Source: Massilia atriviolacea
Lineage (GTDB): Bacteria; Pseudomonadota; Gammaproteobacteria; Burkholderiales; Burkholderiaceae_D
Assembly: GCF_003953935.1 (NCBI RefSeq)
Contig: NZ_RXLQ01000006.1
Location: 186,001-250,000 of the forward strand
DNA: 64,000 nt
Direction of reading: 5' to 3'
Shown: positions 46,086-56,507 of the stretch, in pieces
Layout of the letters: every line of letters begins with the position of its first letter
Numbering within the stretch: position 1 is the first letter of the stretch
Translations under genes and position numbers: made by a program
The notes under the pieces: generated by a model
The model's input: only the letters and a program-made list of their open reading frames with translations
What the model was told of the DNA's origin: nothing
Databases searched by the model: none

Positions 46086-46269
46086 CATTGTTCAGTTCGT
46101 GTCCGAATGTCAGACCTGGCACCGAAGTGGACAGAAGTGGACATTGTTCAGTTCGTGTCCGAATGTCAGACCTGGCACCGAAGTGGACAGCAGTGGACAT
46201 TGTTCAGTTCGTGTCCGAATGTCAGACCTGGCACCGAAGTGGACAAATGTCAGACCTGGCACCGAAGTG
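46086..46269 (-). repeat. Tandem repeat block, inverted orientation (56-bp unit)
   Basis: Units begin at 46086, 46142 and 46198 (exact 56-bp period), with a truncated fourth core at 46246-46269. Each holds the reverse complement of the forward core (GTCAGACCTGGCACCGAAGT) followed or preceded by related but diverged spacer (CATTGTTCAGTTCGTGTCCG). Together with the forward block it can form a very long imperfect hairpin. Confidence 0.93.
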
Positions 46270-46378
46270 CACACGAACTCGACGGCACGCGGGGACGCGC
46301 CGCTTGGGCGCTGCCTGCAAGATTGATGAGGATCAGGCATACTAGCCGTCTTATCAACCTCATACTATGGAGCCTCGA

Positions 46379-46885
46379 ATGACTATTAAAATCGGCGACC
46401 GCCTGCCGGAAGGCACCCTCTCTGAATTCGTCGAGACCGAAACCGAAGGCTGCTCGCTCGGCCCGAACACTTTCCAGGTAGCCGACCTGGTCAAGGGCAA
46501 GAAGATCGCGATCTTCGGCCTGCCGGGCGCCTACACCCCGACCTGCTCCGCACAGCACGTGCCGGGCTACGTCAAGCTGGCCGACGAACTCAAAGCCAAG
46601 GGCGTCGACGAAATCTGGTGCATCTCGGTCAATGACGCTTTCGTCATGGGCGCCTGGGGCCGCGACCAGAAAGCCACCGGCATCGTACGCATGATGGCCG
46701 ATGGTAATGCCGCCTACAGCAAGGCCCTCGGCCTGGACGCCGACTTCTCCAAGTTCGGCATGGGCACGCGCTCGCAGCGCTACTCGCTGCTGGTCGACGA
46801 CGGCGTGGTCAAGCAGCTGAACGTGGAGCAGGGCGGCGCTTTCGAGGTATCGAACGCCGAAACGCTGCTCAAGCAAGTCGCTTAA
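46379..46885 (+). CDS. Peroxiredoxin (Prx5/type II family)
   Basis: Thiol peroxidase of 168 residues that reduces hydrogen and alkyl peroxides. The peroxidatic Cys is in PGAYTPTCSAQHVPG (about residue 53), the Prx5 signature, and a second conserved stretch WCISVNDAFVMGAWG follows. ATG 46379 has GGAG upstream; an in-frame ATG at 46367 has none. It is flanked by the repeat array and a terminator, so it is probably a single-gene unit. Confidence 0.93.
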   Translation: MTIKIGDRLPEGTLSEFVETETEGCSLGPNTFQVADLVKGKKIAIFGLPGAYTPTCSAQHVPGYVKLADELKAKGVDEIWCISVNDAFVMGAWGRDQKATGIVRMMADGNAAYSKALGLDADFSKFGMGTRSQRYSLLVDDGVVKQLNVEQGGAFEVSNAETLLKQVA

Positions 46886-46912
46886 GCCGCCGCTGTCATT
46901 CCAGTCGCACAA

Positions 46913-46935
46913 ACGGCGCCGCGGCGCCGTTTTTT
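46913..46935 (+). terminator. Rho-independent terminator of the peroxiredoxin gene
   Basis: ACGGCGCCGCGGCGCCGT is self-complementary and runs into six T residues, about 28 bases after the stop codon. Confidence 0.88.
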
Positions 46936-46945
46936 ATATATCGCC

Positions 46946-47395
46946 ATGCTTATTCAAACCGAATCCCCGCGCCAGCCCGACATCATCGCCATGCTCGAAC
47001 GGCTGGACGCCTATTTTGCCGGCCTCTATCCGGCCGAGAGCAACCACCTGATGGACGTCGATTCGCTGTGCCAGCCCGGCGTGGTGTTCCTGGTGGCGCG
47101 CGACGCCGCCGGCAGTGCGCTCGGCTGCGGCGCCTACGTCGTGCGTGACGGCTACGGCGAAGTCAAACGCATGTACGTCGATCCGGCCAGCCGCGGCCAG
47201 GGCGTGGGCGGCAAGCTGCTGGCCGAGCTCGCGCAGCGCGCGGCCGCCGCCGGCCTGCCTTGCCTGAAACTCGAAACCGGCATCAGCCAGCCGGAAGCCA
47301 TCGGCCTGTACGAGCGCGACGGCTTTCTGCGCTGCGCCCCGTTCGGCGACTATCGGGCCGACCCGCTGAGCCTGTTCATGGTCAAGCGCCTGTGA
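46946..47395 (+). CDS. GNAT family N-acetyltransferase
   Basis: A 149-residue acetyl-CoA-dependent transferase with the GNAT core: EVKRMYVDPASRGQGVGGKLL (acetyl-CoA loop RGQGVG) and LETGISQPEAIGLYERDGF. Substrate not known. The stop overlaps the GTG start of the following transporter gene (GTGA), so the two are probably co-expressed. Confidence 0.9.
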   Translation: MLIQTESPRQPDIIAMLERLDAYFAGLYPAESNHLMDVDSLCQPGVVFLVARDAAGSALGCGAYVVRDGYGEVKRMYVDPASRGQGVGGKLLAELAQRAAAAGLPCLKLETGISQPEAIGLYERDGFLRCAPFGDYRADPLSLFMVKRL

Positions 47396-48273
47396 CGGCC
47401 CGCAGCGGCAACCTGCGCGCCATCTATGCGATGCTGATCGCGGTGGCCATGTTCTCGCTGATGGACACGGTGATGAAGCTGCTGTCGGCGCATTATCCGG
47501 CGCTGCAGGTGGCGTCCCTGCGCGGCCTGTCCTCGCTGCCGCTGGTGTTCGCGTACGTGGGCTGGCGCGGCGCCTTCGCGAGCGCCTTGCAGGTGCGCTG
47601 GCCGCTGCACCTGCTGCGCGCGGGCCTGAGCATCACCATGCTCGGACTGTTCGCCTTCGGCCTGCGCAACCTGTCGCTGGCCGAAGCGTATTCGATCTTC
47701 TTCATCGCCCCCGCGCTGATTACCGCCTTGTCGGTGGTGTTTTTGAAGGAAAGCGTCAACCTGGCGCGCTGGATCGCCATTGCGGTCGGCCTGGGCGGGG
47801 TGCTGGTGGTGCTGCGCCCGAGCGGCGAGGGCATGCTGACCCTGGGCGGGCTGGCGGTGCTGGGCGCGGCCGGCTGCTACGCGGTGTCGGCGATTACCAC
47901 CCGCATCGTCGGACGCACCGACCGCGCCGAGCACATGGTGCTGTGGCTGATGGTGTTCCTGGCCATCGGCGCGACCACCCTGGCCGCGCCCGACTGGGTG
48001 CCGGTGCGCCCAAGCGATGTCTGGCTGCTGTGCGGCCTGTCGCTCAGCGGTTTCCTGGGCCAGCTGGCGGTGACGGAAGCGTTCAATTCGGGCGAAGCGT
48101 CGCGCGTGGCGCCGTTCGAGTATTCGGGACTGGCCTGGGGCGTGGGCCTGGACTGGATCCTGTGGCGCACCCTGCCCGACGAGTACACCCTGGTCGGCGC
48201 GGCCATCATCATCGGCAGCGGCATGTACCTGGTGCGCCACGAGCGCACCCATGCCCAGGCCGAGCATCCCTGA
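47392..48273 (+). CDS. EamA/DMT-superfamily transporter
   Basis: A 293-residue protein with ten predicted membrane segments in two EamA halves (the second ends TLVGAAIIIGSGMYLVRHERT). It resembles RhaT/YdcZ-type drug/metabolite exporters; the substrate is unknown. I chose GTG 47392, overlapping the GNAT stop; the longer open frame is a shadow of that gene. It is followed by lpxC, with its own promoter in between. Confidence 0.88.
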   Translation: MTARSGNLRAIYAMLIAVAMFSLMDTVMKLLSAHYPALQVASLRGLSSLPLVFAYVGWRGAFASALQVRWPLHLLRAGLSITMLGLFAFGLRNLSLAEAYSIFFIAPALITALSVVFLKESVNLARWIAIAVGLGGVLVVLRPSGEGMLTLGGLAVLGAAGCYAVSAITTRIVGRTDRAEHMVLWLMVFLAIGATTLAAPDWVPVRPSDVWLLCGLSLSGFLGQLAVTEAFNSGEASRVAPFEYSGLAWGVGLDWILWRTLPDEYTLVGAAIIIGSGMYLVRHERTHAQAEHP

Positions 48274-48303
48274 GCGTGCGGAGCGCCAGCCCATCAAGTT
48301 CGC

Positions 48304-48309
48304 TATAAT
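48304..48309 (+). promoter_or_regulatory. -10 element of lpxC, close to the start codon
   Basis: A perfect TATAAT ends seven bases before the lpxC ATG, with no -35 of quality at 17 bases and no ribosome binding site between. Transcription would start at or next to the ATG, implying a leaderless mRNA. Confidence 0.55.
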
Positions 48310-48315
48310 CGCCCG

Positions 48316-49251
48316 ATGTTAAAACAAAGAACCGTCAAACAACTGGTGCGCACCATCGGCGTGGGGCTGCACTCCGGGACCAAGGTCGAGCTGACCCTGC
48401 GCCCGGCCGCGATCGATACCGGCATCGTGTTCCGCCGCGTCGACCTCGACCCGGTGGTGGAGTTCCCGGCCAGCGCCGGCGTGGTCGGCGATACGCGCAT
48501 GGCCTCGGTGCTGGTCAAGGACCAGGCGCGCGTGTCCACCGTGGAGCACCTGATGTCGGCCTGCGCCGGGCTCGGGATCGACAATCTGTATGTGGACGTG
48601 TCGGCCGAAGAGATCCCGATCATGGACGGCTCGGCCTCGTCGTTTGTCTTTTTGCTGCAACAGGCGGGCGTGCAGGAGCAGGGCGCGGCGAAAAAATTCA
48701 TCCGCGTGCTGAAGGACGTGGAAGTTCGCCAGGGCAGCGGCGCCAACGAAAAGTGGGCGCGCCTGACCCCGTACGACGGCTTCAAGCTCGATTTTTTCAT
48801 CGAATTCAATCATCCCGCCGTCGATGGCACCACCCAGCGCGCTTTTGTGGACTTCGGCGACGTCTCGTATGTGCACGACGTGGCGCGCGCGCGCACCTTC
48901 GGCTTCATGCAGGACGTGGAAAGCCTGCGCGGCATGGGCCTGGCGCGCGGCGGCTCGCTCGAAAACGCGATCGTGATGGACGAGTACCGCATCCTCAATT
49001 CGGACGGCCTGCGCTACGACGACGAATTCGTGCGCCACAAGATCCTCGACGCGATCGGCGACTTGTACCTGGTCGGCCATCCGCTGCTGGCCGGCTACGA
49101 GGCGCACAAGTCGGGCCATGCGCTCAACAACCTGCTGCTGCTCGAACTGCTCAAGCATCCGGACGCCTACGAGATCGTCGCGTTCGACAAGCCCGGCACC
49201 GCCCCGGCCTCGTACGTGCGCCAGATGGCGCGCGAGTGGGCGCTTACCTGA
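48316..49251 (+). CDS. lpxC: UDP-3-O-acyl-N-acetylglucosamine deacetylase LpxC
   Basis: Zn2+-dependent enzyme for the committed step of lipid A synthesis. The 311-residue protein has [12 protein letters not shown], the Zn-binding His in [24 protein letters not shown], and the C-terminal Zn ligands in [15 protein letters not shown] and the catalytic HKSGHALNN. Length is normal. It has its own TATAAT immediately upstream and no Shine-Dalgarno, so translation may be leaderless. It is followed by a REP-like hairpin and dciA on the other strand. Confidence 0.98.
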   Translation: MLKQRTVKQLVRTIGVGLHSGTKVELTLRPAAIDTGIVFRRVDLDPVVEFPASAGVVGDTRMASVLVKDQARVSTVEHLMSACAGLGIDNLYVDVSAEEIPIMDGSASSFVFLLQQAGVQEQGAAKKFIRVLKDVEVRQGSGANEKWARLTPYDGFKLDFFIEFNHPAVDGTTQRAFVDFGDVSYVHDVARARTFGFMQDVESLRGMGLARGGSLENAIVMDEYRILNSDGLRYDDEFVRHKILDAIGDLYLVGHPLLAGYEAHKSGHALNNLLLLELLKHPDAYEIVAFDKPGTAPASYVRQMAREWALT

Positions 49252-49259
49252 CCACCGTC

Positions 49260-49279
49260 GCTCCCGCGCAGGCGGGGGC
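49260..49279. repeat. REP-like hairpin between lpxC and dciA
   Basis: GCTCCCGC, GCAG loop, GCGGGGGC. It is the reverse-orientation relative of the hairpin at 23787-23814 (both have TCCCGC arms and a GCAG/CTGC loop) and lies between convergent genes, where it may limit read-through. Confidence 0.55.
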
Positions 49280-49320
49280 ATGACGGCGCCCGGTGTAGCG
49301 GCGATCGATTCCTGCCGTGC

Positions 49321-49797
49321 CTAGCGCTGGCGCGCCGCCATCGCCTTGATGGCGGCGATCAGGGTGGCGTTGGCCTTGGTATCTGGCAGCGCGTCGCCGA
49401 GCGCTTCGAACGCCGACACGGCGCTGCCGGGCAGGATCAGCTGGTGCGTGTGCACCACCGGCGCGATGCTGCGCGTGACCTGCACCTTCAGCTTGATGTC
49501 GTCGATATGCCAGCCGCGCTGCTGCAGCGCGCCCTGCAGCTTGGGCAGCTGCTGTTTGAGCTTGGCGGCGACGGCCGAACTGGGCACGGCCAGCACCAGC
49601 CGCGCATCCTCGAAGGAGAGCACGTCGCAGTTGCCGAACATCGGCGGCAGCGCCCTGGCGCAGTCGCTTTGCAGGCTGGCCATGCGCATCGCGGTCGGCA
49701 GCAGGGCCGCGATCTTGTCGTTGCGCTTTAAAAAATCGGTGGCGACGATCGAGGTGCGGCGCGTCTTGGTTCCGTAGATATGCATAAGGCGCAACAT
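49321..49797 (-). CDS. dciA: DUF721 protein, DciA-like
   Basis: A 158-residue protein of the DUF721 family, whose members (DciA) load or help the replicative helicase DnaB in bacteria lacking DnaC. The conserved N-terminal helical part (ATDFLKRNDKIAALLPTAMR) and the KH-like segment (LAVPSSAVAAKLKQQLPKL) are visible. It sits between lpxC and secA, a typical betaproteobacterial position. Start choice is uncertain: ATG 49797 or ATG 49785, neither with a ribosome binding site. Symbol assigned by family resemblance and context. Confidence 0.8.
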   Translation of the reverse strand: MLRLMHIYGTKTRRTSIVATDFLKRNDKIAALLPTAMRMASLQSDCARALPPMFGNCDVLSFEDARLVLAVPSSAVAAKLKQQLPKLQGALQQRGWHIDDIKLKVQVTRSIAPVVHTHQLILPGSAVSAFEALGDALPDTKANATLIAAIKAMAARQR

Positions 49798-50010
49798 AGC
49801 ACAGCGCGCGGCGCCCCGCCAGAAGCGCTACGCGAAGTCATTTTATTAACTTTGTTTTGCCCCTGCCCCTTGAGTTCCGGGCCAATATCCCCAAGTGTGG
49901 CCGGATCGCATGATAAAATCACAGTCTTTTTTGCATAGTCGGCCGTTCGATGATATGTTTTTGCTATCATTGCGGCTTCTTTTTGCGGCGTTTTTTTCAA
50001 GAATTCAAGC
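49798..50010 (+). other. secA upstream region with inverted repeat
   Basis: This 213-base AT-rich region probably holds the secA promoter (TAAAAT near 49914 and other candidate -10 boxes). ATGATA (49950-49955) and TATCAT (49965-49970) form a small hairpin before the T-rich leader. No secM-like gene is seen. Confidence 0.4.
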
Positions 50011-52761
<2,751 letters not shown>

Positions 52762-52783
52762 AGCTGCCGGCATGACCGACGAG

Positions 52784-52818
52784 GGGAGGCGGAACGCAAT
52801 GTCCGGCCTCCCTTTTTT
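52784..52818 (+). terminator. Rho-independent terminator of secA
   Basis: GGGAGGC and GCCTCCC form a 7-bp stem, extended by GGA/TCC with one unpaired G, followed by six T residues, 22 bases after the stop codon. Confidence 0.8.
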
Positions 52819-52864
52819 ACGCCCGCGTCAATCGCGCCCCAGCCATTCATCCAAGGAGTCCCCC

Positions 52865-53701
52865 ATGCGCAATCGCCTACCGCGCAACGTCCCGGCGGCG
52901 TGCGCGCTGTCATTCACGCTGTCACTCACGCTGTCACTCACGCTGCCGGCGCCGCCGGCCTGGGCCGCGGCTGCGCCGGCGCCGGCGCTGGAACAGGGTT
53001 TGCCGCCGCCGGGCTGGTACCGGCTCGATGCGGCCTCGACCAGCAGCGTGGCGGCGCCGGCGCCGGCCAACCGGGTCGACACCCGCGTCGATGGCGCCAG
53101 CGGCGACATCGTGCGGCGCGCACGGGTGGCCGGGGCCGACTCGGGCGAGCAGGTCTACCAGGGCAAGGGGCTCGTGACGCACTGCATTCGCCCGCGCCGG
53201 ACTGCGGACGCGCTGTATTCGTCGGCGCTGGCGCTGGCGTCCTGTCCCGATCAATCGAGCCGGGTCGGCGCGGACGGGGTGCTGGTGCATACGGCGAACT
53301 GCCCGTCGGGCGTGGTGACGCTGACGATCCGCCGCATCGACACGCGCACGTGGGAATACGATACCGTCAGCGCCACCCGGGCCGGCGATCCGGCGGCCGA
53401 TCTGGCGTGGATGCGCCCCGTGCTCGAACGCGAGGCGGCCCAGGGCAAGACGCCCGAAGCGCGCGCCAGGGCGGCGCAGCAGTTGCGCGACCTGCCACGC
53501 CTGCAGCGCGAGCTGGCGCAAAAGCAGGCGGCGGTCGATATGGCATTTGCCAAAGCGCTGCGCAACGCCAGGACGCCCGGGGAGGCGGACGCGCTGCGCG
53601 CGGCGATGGCGAAGTCGGGCCAGTCGGCGGCGACCGAGACGCGCCAGCGGGTGCGCTGGACGCGCATCGGCGACCGCTGCGGCGCCGCTGCCGCCAGATA
53701 G
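52865..53701 (+). CDS. Exported hypothetical protein
   Basis: The 278-residue protein has a signal peptide whose hydrophobic core (LSFTLSLTLSLTL) is coded by three copies of a 12-base unit, and a mature part ending in an alpha-helical, Arg/Ala/Gln-rich region (about residues 195-265). Two to four Cys are spread along the mature part. AAGGAG precedes the ATG. It may be related to DUF3617-type secreted proteins (PGWYRLDAASTS near the start of the mature part), but I am not certain. It is the first gene of the accessory stretch between secA and argJ. Confidence 0.75.
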   Translation: MRNRLPRNVPAACALSFTLSLTLSLTLPAPPAWAAAAPAPALEQGLPPPGWYRLDAASTSSVAAPAPANRVDTRVDGASGDIVRRARVAGADSGEQVYQGKGLVTHCIRPRRTADALYSSALALASCPDQSSRVGADGVLVHTANCPSGVVTLTIRRIDTRTWEYDTVSATRAGDPAADLAWMRPVLEREAAQGKTPEARARAAQQLRDLPRLQRELAQKQAAVDMAFAKALRNARTPGEADALRAAMAKSGQSAATETRQRVRWTRIGDRCGAAAAR

Positions 53702-53830
53702 GCGGCGCGTCGCGCGGACGCCACGTTGTTGGCATTGCCGATAGGTAAGAATAAGGAGGTTGACGGAGCGCAACAATAGGCGGAACGCTTCCTGCCATGG
53801 TGAGGTTTCATCGCCATTCAGGAGAACCTC

Positions 53831-54142
53831 ATGAAAGCCATCGTTGCCGCTGTCGCCGTGTTTGCAGGTTTGCTGCTTGCATCGTTATGGAGTGCGCCGC
53901 GCCATCTGCCCGGCGGGCCGGGCCTGGTCGTGCAGCGCGCCGACAAGCCGTGCCCCGCCAACAGCGTGCTGGCGGGCGCGCACTGCGTCTGCCCGGAAGC
54001 GACCAGCTGGACCGGCGCCGAATGCATGCAGGTGTGGTCGAATTCCGAACGCGGGGTGGTCAAGCTGGCCCCGCCAGCGCCGCGCCTGGCCGTGTCAGGC
54101 AGCCCGCAGCAGGGGAATGGAAAGAAAGCGGAGATGTATTGA
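53831..54142 (+). CDS. Small exported or membrane-anchored Cys-rich protein
   Basis: A 103-residue protein with an N-terminal hydrophobic segment (KAIVAAVAVFAGLLLASLW) and a compact four-Cys cluster (CPANSVLAGAHCVCPEATSW plus a further Cys), which suggests a small disulphide-bonded domain. A strong CAGGAG ribosome binding site precedes the ATG. Function unknown; no homologue recognised. Confidence 0.7.
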   Translation: MKAIVAAVAVFAGLLLASLWSAPRHLPGGPGLVVQRADKPCPANSVLAGAHCVCPEATSWTGAECMQVWSNSERGVVKLAPPAPRLAVSGSPQQGNGKKAEMY

Positions 54143-54224
54143 GGCGGGCGCCGCACGGGCCCGCCTTGGGAGGCGGCGGCCATCGAGGATGGCCGCCGCT
54201 CGATGCTGCTTGCTGATGTGCAGA

Positions 54225-55529
54225 TTACTTGGCGCGGCGCGCCGGCTTCCTGGCGCCGGCGGCAGGCTTCTTGCCGGCATCGCCCGGCAGCGCGATGGCC
54301 TTGCCGTTGACAGTCAGCTTGCCCGCCTTGTAGTCGACCAGCGACACCAGCACGCCGTCTTCCAGGCGCGCATAGCCATCGCCGATGGCCTTGCCCACGG
54401 CCATGTCGGTCAGGTTCTTGGCGGTCGCTTCCGTCACCTCGGGCGATTGCGTTTCGCCCTTCTTGGCGGCCTGCGAGAGCGTCATCTTGCGCGCGACGGC
54501 GGTCACCAGCGCGACCGGCACGCGCATTTCGAAGCGCGCGTTGACCTTCTTGAGGAAGGCCGCGCCCGAGGCGAAGTCCTTGTCGACCGTCTTGCCGATG
54601 GTGAAACGGCCCTTGATCAGCGCGCGGTGGCCCAGGTAGCCCACGCTCATGTCGCTCAGTTCGATGGCCGAGCCGCGCGTCGACATGCCCTTGGCGAAGG
54701 CCTTGACCTGCGGGCCGATTTCGTCGAGCGTCGGGGTCTCGCCCGGCTTGGTCTTGCTCTTGAGCGAACGGCTCAACTGCTCGAAGGCCTTCAGGTCGAT
54801 CTTGCTCATCCGCATGGACATGCGCAAGTCGTCGATCTTTTCATCCATGACCGTGATCAGCTTGATGCCGAAGTCGGTGCCGATGTCGTAATCCTTGCCG
54901 TTGCGGTCAACCTGGGAGGTGACGCTCAGATTCTCCATTTTCACGGTGACCGATTTTTCCTTGTCGGTGAACTCGGCCAGCTTGATATCCCCGCGCGCCG
55001 AGCCGATCCAGACATCGTCGCTGGTACGGCTTTGCTTGCCTTCCATGCTCATGTTGTTGAACACGATCTTGGAGGCCTTGCTGTCGATCGCCAGCGCCGG
55101 CCAGCTGCCGCTGCTGGTCGTGTTGCGGCCGGCGTCGTCGATCAGCATATTGAGCTTGATCGCGCTCCACGACCAGTTCTGCTCGTTGACGTCGGCGTAA
55201 TTGCGCGCCGGGAGCGAGAAATCGACGTTCTGCATGCCGCCGGCGGCGGGCGTGCGCAGCACGGTGAATGGACGGGCCGTGCCGAAGACTCTGGTCACTT
55301 TCTCGGCGGTCGGCGCGGAAAATTCGTAGACCGCCAGCTTGTCGAGGATCGGCAGGGGATTGCCCTTGGCCGTACCGAAACTCTGTTCGAGTTCGCTTGC
55401 CATGGCTTCGACGGCCTGGGCCATGTTGGACTGCGGCTTGACGGCCGGCGCTTCAGGGGTCTCGGGAGCCGATGTCGCCATGGCCGGGAAGGAGGCCATC
55501 AGGGCCGCGCACAGGAGAAGTTTTTTCAC
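54225..55529 (-). CDS. DUF945 family protein (YdgA-like)
   Basis: The 434-residue exported protein resembles the DUF945/YdgA family: signal peptide (KKLLLCAALMASFPAMA), a long beta-rich body with repeated amphipathic strands, and ALIKGRFTIGKTVDKD near the C-terminus. Function unknown; YdgA relatives are periplasmic or inner-membrane-attached. It ends in a basic tail (KKPAAGARKPARRAK). I chose GTG 55529, which opens the signal peptide with VKKLLL; a longer frame starts at TTG 55574. A perfect palindrome lies just upstream. Confidence 0.8.
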   Translation of the reverse strand: MKKLLLCAALMASFPAMATSAPETPEAPAVKPQSNMAQAVEAMASELEQSFGTAKGNPLPILDKLAVYEFSAPTAEKVTRVFGTARPFTVLRTPAAGGMQNVDFSLPARNYADVNEQNWSWSAIKLNMLIDDAGRNTTSSGSWPALAIDSKASKIVFNNMSMEGKQSRTSDDVWIGSARGDIKLAEFTDKEKSVTVKMENLSVTSQVDRNGKDYDIGTDFGIKLITVMDEKIDDLRMSMRMSKIDLKAFEQLSRSLKSKTKPGETPTLDEIGPQVKAFAKGMSTRGSAIELSDMSVGYLGHRALIKGRFTIGKTVDKDFASGAAFLKKVNARFEMRVPVALVTAVARKMTLSQAAKKGETQSPEVTEATAKNLTDMAVGKAIGDGYARLEDGVLVSLVDYKAGKLTVNGKAIALPGDAGKKPAAGARKPARRAK

Positions 55530-55549
55530 AGGAGATAGATTGGTAAATA

Positions 55550-55568
55550 GATAATGCCAAGCATTATC
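55550..55568. promoter_or_regulatory. Palindrome upstream of the DUF945 gene
   Basis: GATAATGC, CAA, GCATTATC: a perfect 8-bp inverted repeat 21 bases upstream of the GTG. It resembles an operator; the binding protein is unknown. Confidence 0.45.
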
Positions 55569-55730
55569 GGGCAAATGTGTTTACTTGTCATTAAGCATTT
55601 TTCGTGGTGGCAAATATGCAACGGGAATGGCGGCGGCCCGGCACTTGCCGATGGCCCGGGCCGCTTGCCAGGGATGTTAAACTTGCATGGTTTATCCATC
55701 GCACCCCGTTCACCCTCACCGAGACGCGCC

Positions 55731-56507
55731 ATGCCCCCGACCCGATCCACCCTCGCCATGGCGCTGCTGCTGGCCTGCTGCACCGCCTGCGGCCGCACCC
55801 CGGCGAATGACGCGCCCAAGCCCTTCAACCGCTACATTGCCAGCATGCTGCCGCTGTTCGCCGGCGCCTACCAGGGCCACTGCAAGCGCGGCGGCGAAGC
55901 GCCGCGCAAGGGCGCCGTCACCGTCAGCGGCGCCGGCCTGGCCAGCGGCGGCCCCTGGCAGCACGACCTGATGCGCGAGCAGGGCGTGCTGTCCATGCAG
56001 CGCATCCTCAAGGCGGGCAAGCCGGAATTGTCGGTTGTCATGTTCGAAGGCAAGTCGCCGGACTGGACGTTCATGCTGTCGTCGCTTGCGAAGCCGGATG
56101 CGGCGCCCAGCGCATCGGCCTCACTCGGCGAGGGCGAGGACCTCGTCATGTGCGAGGGCATCGCGCCCGCCACCGGCTTCGGCCAGCGGGCCCTGTATCC
56201 GGCCGTGGCGGCGCACTTCAGCGCCGCCTCCGCGCCCATGAGTTGCGAGGCCGTCAACAAGGGCAAGCCGGAAAAGACCACGGTGCGGATCGGGCCGCGC
56301 GGCGTCAAGGCCGACGAGTATGCCGTCGCGTTCGACCAGAACGTCGGGACCGAGCGCCTGATCGCCGATGCGGCGGCGAACACCCTCGGCTACGCGGTCA
56401 ACTACGACAATGGCGACGAATTCACCATGTTCATCGATGGCGCGGGGGCCCTGCTCAGCGCCAGCTTCCTGGGCCAGTCCGGCCTGTGGGTCTGCAAGCG
56501 GCCGTAG
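55731..56507 (+). CDS. Putative lipoprotein of unknown function
   Basis: The 258-residue protein begins with a signal peptide and a CTAC lipobox-like sequence (Cys23). The body has two or three further Cys and ends in GLWVCKRP. ATG 55731 lies directly before the signal peptide; the frame is open further upstream without support. The last 387 bases (from 56121) lie antisense to the 3' end of the open frame of the convergent DUF4034 gene. Not recognised. Confidence 0.72.
   Translation: MPPTRSTLAMALLLACCTACGRTPANDAPKPFNRYIASMLPLFAGAYQGHCKRGGEAPRKGAVTVSGAGLASGGPWQHDLMREQGVLSMQRILKAGKPELSVVMFEGKSPDWTFMLSSLAKPDAAPSASASLGEGEDLVMCEGIAPATGFGQRALYPAVAAHFSAASAPMSCEAVNKGKPEKTTVRIGPRGVKADEYAVAFDQNVGTERLIADAAANTLGYAVNYDNGDEFTMFIDGAGALLSASFLGQSGLWVCKRP

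Noticed and set aside
45817-46269. CRISPR array
   Set aside because: Periods of 56-59 bp have conserved spacer parts rather than unique spacers, the units lie in both orientations, and no cas genes are nearby.
45880-46382. Several open frames on both strands through the repeat array after ftsZ
   Set aside because: They repeat the same short peptide in different frames because the DNA is a tandem repeat; no ribosome binding sites and different frames give similar lengths.
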